Below the pieces are notes generated by a model. The model did not search any database and was not told where the DNA came from. It saw only the letters and a list, made by a program, of their open reading frames with translations. Position numbers and translations under genes: made by a program. From Acidimicrobium sp. (GTDB lineage: Bacteria; Actinomycetota; Acidimicrobiia; Acidimicrobiales; Ilumatobacteraceae), in the NCBI GenBank assembly GCA_002737635.1, contig NSIC01000003.1, positions 1 to 44,925 on the forward strand: a DNA stretch of 44,925 bases. Direction: 5' to 3'. Each line of letters begins with the position of its first letter. Positions within the stretch are counted from its first letter, which is position 1. Of the stretch, positions 27,097 to 35,012 are shown in pieces.

Positions 27097-27696
27097 TCAG
27101 TCTGAATGTTTCACGTGAAACACAGCCGTGGCACCCTGTCGATCAGGGCCTTCGAGATCAAGTGCCGTGATCTGGTTAGGGTCCCAACGCGACTGGGCGG
27201 TTAGGGGTGGTTCGCTAATTATCACGACTCCCCCAAATTTGACCAAATCACGCGAAAGCCGAAGTGTCTCGAGTGGAGGTCCAAGACCTCGGCTAATTGC
27301 TGCATCAAACTGTTTGGAGAACTTGCTGTCTCGAACCAGGTCGGCGATCTCTGAGCACTTTACGCTGACTCGGCTCGCAAGGTTCAAAGCCAAAACAGAT
27401 CGAGCCAACGAATCTGTTCGGCCTGACCGTCGATCGACCAGCACGAGTTCAAGTTCGGGGCGTTCAAAAGCAACAATCAAACCAGGCACCCCGGCACCAG
27501 AACCCAGATCAATAACACGCTTTGCTGAACCTGGTATGGCCCGCGCAAACCACAGGGCATGGCTGATAATTTGCTCTATTGGTGCGCCTGAAAGAGCGCC
27601 GATTTTCTGCGCGGCGCGTAAAATCGGTACCAGCGTTGCAAATTTCGCAGGTTCGTAACTCGGACCGTTTTTAGTCATGTCGGATGATTCGGACAT
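27097..27696 (-). CDS. rsmG: 16S rRNA (guanine-N7)-methyltransferase RsmG
   Basis: RVIDLGSGAGVPGLIVAFERPELELVLVDRRSGRTDSLAR; between jag and parA. Start at either 27696 or the second ATG at 27678. Confidence 0.93.
   Translation of the reverse strand: MSESSDMTKNGPSYEPAKFATLVPILRAAQKIGALSGAPIEQIISHALWFARAIPGSAKRVIDLGSGAGVPGLIVAFERPELELVLVDRRSGRTDSLARSVLALNLASRVSVKCSEIADLVRDSKFSKQFDAAISRGLGPPLETLRLSRDLVKFGGVVIISEPPLTAQSRWDPNQITALDLEGPDRQGATAVFHVKHSD
27107..27122. promoter_or_regulatory. parS site (TGTTTCACGTGAAACA) within the 3' end of rsmG
   Basis: Perfect 16-bp consensus; encodes the FHVKH portion of the RsmG C-terminus. Confidence 0.97.
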
Positions 27697-27706
27697 GACT
27701 AAAAAC
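27667..27706. repeat. 15-bp perfect inverted repeat over the rsmG start region
   Basis: GTTTTTAGTCATGTC-N10-GACATGACTAAAAAC. Confidence 0.95.
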
Positions 27707-27717
27707 TAGTCAAAACC

Positions 27718-28689
27718 TCACTCGTCGTTTGATGAATCAGCGCCGATTGGATCATCAGTATTATCATCGATTTCAGGCTCTTCGCTGATTGAAGCCAATG
27801 CCACAACCACTCGACGGAAAGGATCGCTGCCCTCTGAACGCGTTGAAATGCCGTCAACTTCAGTTAATGCGTCATGCACTATCTTGCGGTCTGACGAATT
27901 CATTGGTTCAAGAGCCCTTGCCTGGCCTGAAGTCTTAACATCTTCAGCCACTTTGAGGGCAAATCGGCTAAGCGCTTCGCGACGCTTTTCGCGATAACCA
28001 GCGACATCGACTCGAAGTCGTGTTTCGTGATCGCCCAACCGACGTTGACTGACAACTCGTGTTAAATCTTGCAAAGCAAGCAGAGTTGCGCCCTTGGTAC
28101 CAACCAAAAACCCCAAGTCTTCGCCCAATACATCAATGTCGATGTGCTCGCCTTCAACTTTGGCTGATACTGAACCATTGAGTCCAGCTGATTTAACCAA
28201 GCCTTCAAGAAATGTGGTTGCTACAGCACTTACCGTGGTTGGATCTACTGGTGGCAAGTCTTCGCGCGGTGTTCGCTCACTGCGCTCAGCTCGTGGTGCA
28301 CGCTCGGCTCGGTCAGTGCGTGGTGCACGCTCGCTGCGCTCGCCTCGGCTATTGCGGTCGTTGCGTGAACGACTTGGGCCCCGACTACCACGGTCATTGC
28401 GCGGACCACGATCTGACCGCTCGCCGCGCTCGCCCGCCTCTTGTCGCGAACTTGGAGTTCGTTCGGCTGCTGGTTTGCCGCGACGATCCCTTCGATCGGC
28501 TTTGGCGCGTACCGAGTTCGGCTTAATTCGCGCCCGAACTCGAGCCTCACCGCGAGTTCGACCAAACAAACCCGCTTTTGGCTCTTCGACCACTTCGAAT
28601 TCGGCGTCAGCGTCATCTACCCCTAAACGGTCAAGTGCGATTGCTTTGGCATCTTCAATTGTTGTTGCTGTTATCTCTACCCATTCCAT
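27718..28689 (-). CDS. jag: Jag/KhpB RNA-binding protein (Jag-N, KH, R3H) with long RG/RS-rich linker
   Basis: N-terminal MEWVEITATTIEDAKAIALDRLGVDDADAEFEVVEEPKAGLFG; KH-type GFLVGTKGATLLALQDLTR; linker GERGERSDRGPRNDRGSRG... Confidence 0.93.
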   Translation of the reverse strand: MEWVEITATTIEDAKAIALDRLGVDDADAEFEVVEEPKAGLFGRTRGEARVRARIKPNSVRAKADRRDRRGKPAAERTPSSRQEAGERGERSDRGPRNDRGSRGPSRSRNDRNSRGERSERAPRTDRAERAPRAERSERTPREDLPPVDPTTVSAVATTFLEGLVKSAGLNGSVSAKVEGEHIDIDVLGEDLGFLVGTKGATLLALQDLTRVVSQRRLGDHETRLRVDVAGYREKRREALSRFALKVAEDVKTSGQARALEPMNSSDRKIVHDALTEVDGISTRSEGSDPFRRVVVALASISEEPEIDDNTDDPIGADSSNDE

Positions 28690-28732
28690 GATTCAATTTC
28701 CTTTCGGTTGTTTACTAGATCGTAAAATTTAT

Positions 28733-29698
28733 TTAATTCGGTTTATTTTTCTTTTTGATTTCGCTACTGCGGTTTTTGCCCGGTGGTTTTGGGCGGCGGG
28801 ACGAAGATGGTACAGAATTATTTTTTGGTGGTGTTACACGCTTGCTGATGAACTTTGTGTCATTCGTTGTCGACTCACCTTTTTCTTTTTTGTCTTTCTT
28901 GTCAGGTTTCGGCAAATCTTTCATGTCGCGCGCAACAGCACTTGCGGCTTGTGCTTGGCGACCCAAACTGTCGTCTTTTTTATAAAATCGTTGCGTGATG
29001 TATTGCTGCTGAACAATGCGAATTAAGGCTTGCATCATGTAATAAACGACCAACGCCGTGGGTAGCCAAATTTGAAACACGGCAAACGCAACAGGCATAT
29101 ATTGCATCAATTTGGCCTGGCTTGCCGACATCGTTGGGCTCATCGTGCGCGAGGCGATCATGCGTTGTTGCACGAGATAAAGGCCTGCTAACAACAACAC
29201 GAGAAAGGCATAAATAAGACCTGAGACGAAGTCGTCTTGTATCGCCCGCAACGGCGTTTTTGCCAAGTCGATACCGAACGAGAGCATTTCACTCTTGCCG
29301 ACGAGTGACTGATAAATATCAGATGCCTTGTCAAGATATTTTGGTTCGAAAGGTCCGCCATCTTTTCGACTGGTTAGTCCGCTGATCGCGCGAAACATAA
29401 TGATAAACACCGGCATCTGTGCCAACAGCGGCAAACACGAAGCAAGTGGGTTGACTTTGTGCTCTTGATATAGCTTCATCATCGCTTCGTTTAATTTCTG
29501 ACGATCACCCTTGAATTGCTGTTGCATCTTTTTCATCTCGGGTTGCAGTCGCTGCATCTCGAGCATGCCCTTGGTGCTCTTTAGCGTCAGGGGGGTGATC
29601 AACAACATCACGACAACTGCGACCATCGCCAACGCAAAGGAATAGTCGGGTACAAGGCCGTAAAAAAAGGCGATTACCTTGGCGGCAATTTCAAACAT
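28733..29698 (-). CDS. yidC: Membrane protein insertase YidC
   Basis: LLITPLTLKSTKGMLEMQRLQPEMKKMQQQFKGDRQKLNEAMMKLYQEHKVNPLASCLPLLAQMPVF. Confidence 0.96.
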   Translation of the reverse strand: MFEIAAKVIAFFYGLVPDYSFALAMVAVVVMLLITPLTLKSTKGMLEMQRLQPEMKKMQQQFKGDRQKLNEAMMKLYQEHKVNPLASCLPLLAQMPVFIIMFRAISGLTSRKDGGPFEPKYLDKASDIYQSLVGKSEMLSFGIDLAKTPLRAIQDDFVSGLIYAFLVLLLAGLYLVQQRMIASRTMSPTMSASQAKLMQYMPVAFAVFQIWLPTALVVYYMMQALIRIVQQQYITQRFYKKDDSLGRQAQAASAVARDMKDLPKPDKKDKKEKGESTTNDTKFISKRVTPPKNNSVPSSSRRPKPPGKNRSSEIKKKNKPN

Positions 29699-29954
29699 GC
29701 TCGTGAGTCGCTTTCGTTAAACGCGAGTGCTCTCGGCATTCATGATTTTCAGGTACTGGGTCGTAGCCGCTGGGGCCGAATGGTCGACAGCGACTGAGCC
29801 GGCGTACGGCTAGAAGCACGCCCCGCCAAGCACCGCGAGTTTCAATCGATTCTTTGGCATAAACCGAGCAACTTGGGTAAAACCGACACGGTGATAGGCG
29901 ATACGAGAACACTTTTTGATACCAGTCAATTAGTTGAAGCAACAGATGTTTCAC
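29691..29954 (-). CDS. yidD: Membrane protein insertion efficiency factor YidD
   Basis: YQKVFSYRLSPCRFYPSCSVYAKESIE...LSRCRPFGPSGYDPVP; GTG start. Confidence 0.95.
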   Translation of the reverse strand: MKHLLLQLIDWYQKVFSYRLSPCRFYPSCSVYAKESIETRGAWRGVLLAVRRLSRCRPFGPSGYDPVPENHECREHSRLTKATHEHV

Positions 29955-29962
29955 GTTAAACC
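29947..29962. promoter_or_regulatory. Degenerate parS-like site (TGTTTCACGTTAAACC, 14/16) over the yidD start codon
   Basis: Two mismatches to the parS consensus. Confidence 0.5.
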
Positions 29963-29963
29963 T

Positions 29964-30311
29964 TTATTTTGTGGCCTGTTTCGATGCTTTTTGAGCACAT
30001 CGCTCGAGCAACGAATCGACCTGATTGCCTAAATCAACAAACGACAACTTGGTCGCTCCAGATGCGGCACCAATCAGATAAAACCCTGGCAAAACCTTAT
30101 GGGCCTTGGCTTTTAGCAGTTCACGCAGACGACGACGCAACAAATTGCGCTGCACCGCACCGCCCACTTGGCGACCCAAAGCATAGGCAATCGCAGGCTG
30201 GGTAGGGGTTTGGTCGATAATCATGCTGCACCAAAGGGTTCCGGAGCGAACATATGTTCCCTCCGTTTGAAGTCGCTGAAAGATCTGTCGCGTCTGAATG
30301 CGACTGATCAA
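29964..30311 (-). CDS. rnpA: Ribonuclease P protein component
   Basis: [25 protein letters not shown] motif; TTG start in TTGA overlap with the rpmH stop. Confidence 0.9.
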   Translation of the reverse strand: MISRIQTRQIFQRLQTEGTYVRSGTLWCSMIIDQTPTQPAIAYALGRQVGGAVQRNLLRRRLRELLKAKAHKVLPGFYLIGAASGATKLSFVDLGNQVDSLLERCAQKASKQATK

Positions 30312-30442
30312 GCAGAGAGCCGGTAACGGCCCTTAGCCCGACGAGATTTAAGCACGGCCCGGCCGGCTCGAGTGCTCATACGGTTGCGGAACCCGTGTTT
30401 GCGGGACCTGCGGCGATTATTTGGTTGAAAGGTGCGTTTCAC
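30308..30442 (-). CDS. rpmH: 50S ribosomal protein L34 (absent from ORF track)
   Basis: Translation of reverse complement: [44 protein letters not shown] with GTG start. Confidence 0.98.
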   Translation of the reverse strand: MKRTFQPNNRRRSRKHGFRNRMSTRAGRAVLKSRRAKGRYRLSA

Positions 30443-30633
30443 GCACGGCTCCTGACGTCAAAGAAAAATTGGTACCAGTCAGACTAGGGGCGGAATGTGG
30501 CCAAGGGCAACGTACAAGAGGGGATTCCTCAGCATTTCTCTCCCTGTGGAAAACCTGCTACTTTCGCTCTCCCCACAGAAGTTTTGGGGATAACACAAAA
30601 GATATAAGCCTCGCAAAAGAAACGACAACAGAA

Positions 30634-32073
30634 GTGACAAATGAAATTATAGAAACCACCCCAGAGCACGAGAAGTTGTGGAAGGCCACATCGCAAGTGT
30701 TGCGCGGACAAGTATCTGAAGCTGTTTGGTTCTCAACTTTTAACGACGCTGTAGCTGTTGCCGACGACAAAATGAGTTTGCGTTTGCGTGTGCCGAACAC
30801 ATTTGTGCGCGACCGAATCTTGACGCGATACATGTCGCTTGTTCGCGGCGCACTCGATGAAATTGGTGCGTCGGGTCGCGAACTTCGCGTCGATGTGCAA
30901 ACTGCTACTGCGTCTGACGTGCTCGAGCGCCTTACCCCAGAAACCCAGCAGTCACTCGACGAGCCATTGGTTCTTGAGCGTGAAAATAAGCAAAAACCCC
31001 GACTAGAAGAAGCGCAGCAATCACCCAAACGCAATGGCAAAGGTGCCGCAGTTGGTTTGAATCCTCGATACACATTTGATGCTTTTGTTAAAGGTGCATC
31101 AAATCAATTTTCGTTGGCTGCAGCATTGCGTGTTGCTGAAACACCAGGTCGCTCATACAACCCACTTTTTATTTATGGATCAGCGGGACTCGGCAAAACA
31201 CATTTGTTGCACGCGATTGGTTATTACGTGCACGAACATTATCCCGACCTAGAAGTGCGCTATGTGTCTACAGAAACTTTCTTGAACGAATATGTCGACG
31301 GCATTCGCAACAACACGATTGCTGCGTTCAAGCGTCGCTATCGCGAAGTGGATGTTTTGTTGATCGATGACATTCAATTCATGGAGGGCAAAGAGGGTTT
31401 GCAAGAAGAGTTCTTTCACACCTTCAATTCGTTGCACGGGGCGAACAAACAGATCGTTATTTCGTCCGACCGGGTCCCCGATGCAATACCGACCTTAGAA
31501 GACCGCCTTCGCGGCCGTTTCAGGTGGGGATTGATTACCGACGTTCAACCACCAGACATGGAGACGCGTCTGGCAATTTTGCGCAACAAAACCGAGCGTG
31601 ACGGCACGACTATTTCGAGTGATGTGCTCGAGTTCATCGCCAGCAATGTCACGTCGAACATTCGCGAACTCGAAGGCGCTTTGATTCGCACAGTGGCTTA
31701 CGCCAGCCTGAACAAAATTACGGTTGATGTTGAACTAGCCAAAACGTTGCTCACCGATCTGCTGACCAAAAATGCTTCTAAGCCCCGAACCGACGAACAG
31801 TTGCTGGCCGAAATCGCCGAATTTGTCGGCTTTAGTGTCGAAGAAATAAAGGGCAAAAGCCGTCAGCGACCATTGGTGACGGCGCGCCAAACTGCCATGT
31901 ATGTAGTCCGCGAATTAACCGACTTGAGTTACCCGGCTATTGCCCGTTTGTTTGGCGGTCGAGATCACACGACCGTAATTCATGCTGTTGAAAAAACTCA
32001 GCGTGTAATTAAAGAACGCAAACAGGTTTACGAGCAGGTAACCGCGTTAATTAAGAAGTTTAAGACGTCATGA
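30634..32073 (+). CDS. dnaA: Chromosomal replication initiator DnaA
   Basis: GSAGLGKTHLLHAIG, VLLIDDIQFMEGKEG, domain IV GGRDHTTVIHAVEK. ORF-track start (30421) overlaps rpmH; proposed GTG start gives MTNEIIETTPEHEKLWKATSQVL (exact start uncertain). Confidence 0.95.
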   Translation: MTNEIIETTPEHEKLWKATSQVLRGQVSEAVWFSTFNDAVAVADDKMSLRLRVPNTFVRDRILTRYMSLVRGALDEIGASGRELRVDVQTATASDVLERLTPETQQSLDEPLVLERENKQKPRLEEAQQSPKRNGKGAAVGLNPRYTFDAFVKGASNQFSLAAALRVAETPGRSYNPLFIYGSAGLGKTHLLHAIGYYVHEHYPDLEVRYVSTETFLNEYVDGIRNNTIAAFKRRYREVDVLLIDDIQFMEGKEGLQEEFFHTFNSLHGANKQIVISSDRVPDAIPTLEDRLRGRFRWGLITDVQPPDMETRLAILRNKTERDGTTISSDVLEFIASNVTSNIRELEGALIRTVAYASLNKITVDVELAKTLLTDLLTKNASKPRTDEQLLAEIAEFVGFSVEEIKGKSRQRPLVTARQTAMYVVRELTDLSYPAIARLFGGRDHTTVIHAVEKTQRVIKERKQVYEQVTALIKKFKTS

Positions 32074-32337
32074 CTCGCCTGTGTATAAACGTGTGGACAA
32101 CTGCGGGTGGCGCTGTTTACAACATAGGTTTATCCACTTATCAACAAACTACGTGGATGCAAGATGTGCTTAGTGGTCAACCTGTCGCCACAGCCAGGCG
32201 CCATATGTTATTTGGCTCAAACGGGGTTAATCCACAATCCACAGGCCTTATTACTGTTATTAGATTTATATACAGATTTGCACATGCAATAACAGATCGT
32301 GCACACATCACTGATAATCGATTAGCGAGGTAACGCC
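32074..32337. other. oriC: Probable replication origin (oriC), dnaA-dnaN intergenic region
   Basis: DnaA-box-like elements: TTATACACA (32080-32088, -), TTGTCCACA (32092-32100, -), TTATCCACT (32130-32138), TTATCAACA (32138-32146), TAATCCACA (32228-32236). AT-rich stretch about 32249-32300. Gene orientation is divergent around this locus. Confidence 0.85.
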
Positions 32338-33435
32338 GTGAAGTTTCGAGTTGAAAGAGAATTGTTAACCGAAGCACTTGGTGCCGCTGCGCGAGTTGCA
32401 TCAAACCGCAACAACGCAATGCCTGCGCTCTCAGGTGTGCACATGCAAGTTAAAGGCGACGTGTTGGTGTTGACGTGCACCGACAACGATTTAAGTGTGC
32501 GATCGACACTCGCAGTCGGTGGGGCACAAGATGGCGTTGCTGTTGTCAGCGCAAAGTTGATCAGCGACATCGTTCGCGCGATGCCCGAAGAAAAAGTAAC
32601 GATTGAAGCGCAAGGTGAAGAGGTCGTTGTTTCGGCCGGTAAATCACAATTCACGGTGCCAACTTTTGCTGCTACAGATTTTCCGAACATTGTCGTGGCT
32701 GGCACACAACCAGTGACAATTGGCGCCAAAGTTTTTGGCGAGGCGTTGGGGCAGGTCGTGCGAGCCTCATCGAACGACATGCAACGATTGGCTTTAACAG
32801 GTGTGTTGATGGTTGCCGAGCCAGATTCGGTGTGTTTGGTGGCGACCGATTCGTATCGCTTGGCTGTGCGTGAGTTGCCGGGCGCAACGATGCTTGGTCA
32901 TGGGGCTGAAATCGTCGTGCCAGGTCGTGCTCTCAGCGAACTTGAACGACTTATTGGTGGCGCAGACTCGATGACGATGGCGCTCGGTGAGAACCGCGCA
33001 ACATTTGAAGTCGGCGGTTCGACTTTGACAACAACTCTGTTAAATGTCGAGTTTCCGAAATATAAGCAGCTGATCTCGGGGCATTATCCGAACAAAATTA
33101 CGACAGCGCGAGAACCGCTGCTTGAGGCCGTGCGACGATCGCGAATTTTGGCCCGTGAGACCACGCCAGTGCGTCTCGAAATGTTGTCAAATTCAATTCG
33201 CTTGTCGGTCGTCACCCAAGACATCGGTCAAGTTGTCGACGAACTTGACGCAAAACTTGACGGCAGCGAAATAACAATTGGCTTCAACTCACAATATTTA
33301 ATGGACGGCATCGACGCAATTAAAGGCGACGAAATGACGATCGAGTCAACCGACCCGGTCAAACCAGCGGTCTTGCGCGGCGTTGGCGACAAAAACTATT
33401 TGTATCTCGTGATGCCCCAACGGCTGACGAGTTAG
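32338..33435 (+). CDS. dnaN: DNA polymerase III beta sliding clamp
   Basis: MKFRVERELLTEALGAAARVASNRNNAMPALSGV...C-terminal YLYLVMPQRL. Confidence 0.97.
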   Translation: MKFRVERELLTEALGAAARVASNRNNAMPALSGVHMQVKGDVLVLTCTDNDLSVRSTLAVGGAQDGVAVVSAKLISDIVRAMPEEKVTIEAQGEEVVVSAGKSQFTVPTFAATDFPNIVVAGTQPVTIGAKVFGEALGQVVRASSNDMQRLALTGVLMVAEPDSVCLVATDSYRLAVRELPGATMLGHGAEIVVPGRALSELERLIGGADSMTMALGENRATFEVGGSTLTTTLLNVEFPKYKQLISGHYPNKITTAREPLLEAVRRSRILARETTPVRLEMLSNSIRLSVVTQDIGQVVDELDAKLDGSEITIGFNSQYLMDGIDAIKGDEMTIESTDPVKPAVLRGVGDKNYLYLVMPQRLTS

Positions 33436-33478
33436 TTCAGCATTGCGCTCAACTTTTCGCAGCATCGTTTAATTCGAC

Positions 33479-34573
33479 GTGATCCTGCAACAAATTCAAC
33501 TCAGCGACTTTCGCAACTATACGAACACACAAGTTGATTTCGCGACGGGAGTGAGTGCGATCATTGGTGCCAACGGCCAAGGCAAAACAAATTTGACCGA
33601 AGCATTGGCCTTTTTGTCAACGATGAAAAGTTTTCGTGGGGTGCCAACCGAGGCGATGATTCGCACCGGCACAACCACGGCTTTCATTCGGGCTCGAGTG
33701 CTGCACGACGATGGGCGCGAGATTTTGATCGAGGCAAGGCTGACTAGTCAAGGGCGCAACCAAGTGCTGGTTAACGGCACAAAACTGCCTAAAACGCGCG
33801 ATTTGTTGGGCATGGTGCGCACCACAGTATTTTCGCCTGACGACCTTGAACTGGTCAAAGGCGGCCCACATTTAAGACGTGAATTTTTAGACGACTCACT
33901 TGTTGCGTTGGCCAAAAAATACGACGCGTTGCGACTCGAGGTTGATCGCATCGTGCGACAACGAAACGCGGTGCTCAAACAGTCAGGTGGTCGACTCAAT
34001 AACGCCGTTGCGTCGATGCTCGATTTATGGGACGAAAAATTTTCTGATTCTGGCACACAACTCGGCAATGCGAGAAGTGAACTCGTTACAAAACTCACGC
34101 CGTTTATTGTTCACGCGTACGAAGAACTCGCACAGCGCCCAAGCGATATTTTGATTGACTACTCGCCCGAGTGGTTAAAAACTGGTTTGGCGAAATGTTT
34201 GGCGGACTCACGTGCAGAAGATTTGCGACGAATCGTTACGACCGTCGGTCCGCATCGTGATGATTTTGAAATTTCGATCAACAATCTGCCGGCTCGAACG
34301 CACGCGTCACAAGGCGAGCAACGCACGATGGCGCTGGCTTTGCGACTTGCGTTGCATCGATTCATCGGCCAAAGTGTCGGTGAGATTCCGATCTTGATTT
34401 TGGACGATGTCCTTTCAGAACTTGATCCAGAGCGGGCCAAGGCGCTGTTAAACCACTTTCCTGTGGGGCAGGTTTTAATCACCACAGCCTCCGATTTGCC
34501 GGTTGAGGCACACATCACCAAGAGGGTTCTGATTAAGGCTGGCACGATAATCTCAATCCCTGACAAAAATTAG
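33479..34573 (+). CDS. recF: DNA replication/repair protein RecF
   Basis: GANGQGKTNLTEAL Walker A, SQGEQRTMALALRLA signature, PILILDDVLSELDPERA Walker B; GTG start. Confidence 0.96.
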   Translation: MILQQIQLSDFRNYTNTQVDFATGVSAIIGANGQGKTNLTEALAFLSTMKSFRGVPTEAMIRTGTTTAFIRARVLHDDGREILIEARLTSQGRNQVLVNGTKLPKTRDLLGMVRTTVFSPDDLELVKGGPHLRREFLDDSLVALAKKYDALRLEVDRIVRQRNAVLKQSGGRLNNAVASMLDLWDEKFSDSGTQLGNARSELVTKLTPFIVHAYEELAQRPSDILIDYSPEWLKTGLAKCLADSRAEDLRRIVTTVGPHRDDFEISINNLPARTHASQGEQRTMALALRLALHRFIGQSVGEIPILILDDVLSELDPERAKALLNHFPVGQVLITTASDLPVEAHITKRVLIKAGTIISIPDKN

Positions 34574-34616
34574 ATATCAACTAGTTACCCGTTAAGTTCA
34601 CCGCGAGGCAATCATC

Positions 34617-34943
34617 ATGACTGACGACAACAACTCAGAGGGTTCCGAATCGAAACTCAGCGATGAATTAAACAGGCTGTTGCAAAGTCTCGGGTCGCCG
34701 AATATCGACACCGTGTCGGGCGTTTTCGGGTTATGGCACGAACTTGTCGGCGATCAAGTAGCGAGTCATGTCACACCGATCAAACTTGACCGCGGCAGAC
34801 TGCTGATTGAAGTCGATGACCCGGCTTGGTCGACACACATGAAGTTTTTAGAGCGTGACATTTGTACAAGCCTTAGTCATCACACCGGCACCACAATTAG
34901 CGGCATAGATATCCGCGTTAAATCAGGCCGCGCGAACAGTTAG
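34617..34943 (+). CDS. dciA: DciA/DUF721 family protein (putative helicase loader)
   Basis: FGLWHELVGDQVASHVTPIKLDRGRLLIEVDDPAWSTHMKFLERDI; between recF and gyrB. Confidence 0.88.
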   Translation: MTDDNNSEGSESKLSDELNRLLQSLGSPNIDTVSGVFGLWHELVGDQVASHVTPIKLDRGRLLIEVDDPAWSTHMKFLERDICTSLSHHTGTTISGIDIRVKSGRANS

Positions 34944-35012
34944 AGAGTAGAATAATTTTGCTTAAATCCGAGCGAAAACCCAGTTAAAAATCGACCTAAA
35001 GGTGCCCGAAAA

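Noticed and set aside
27667-27706. Inverted repeat considered as an intrinsic terminator for jag
   Set aside because: No T-tract follows the stem on either strand (T run precedes, A run follows), and it lies over the rsmG start.
28094-29026. 310-aa plus-strand ORF antisense to jag/yidC
   Set aside because: Ser/Arg-rich translation is the complement of the RG-rich Jag linker; no domain features.
30421-30633. N-terminal 71 residues of the dnaA ORF in the track
   Set aside because: Overlaps rpmH and the divergent promoter region and looks non-coding; DnaA homology begins near MTNEIIETTPEHEKLW.
32070-32333. 87-aa plus-strand ORF in the dnaA-dnaN gap
   Set aside because: Falls in probable oriC with DnaA boxes and AT-rich segment; no protein family features.
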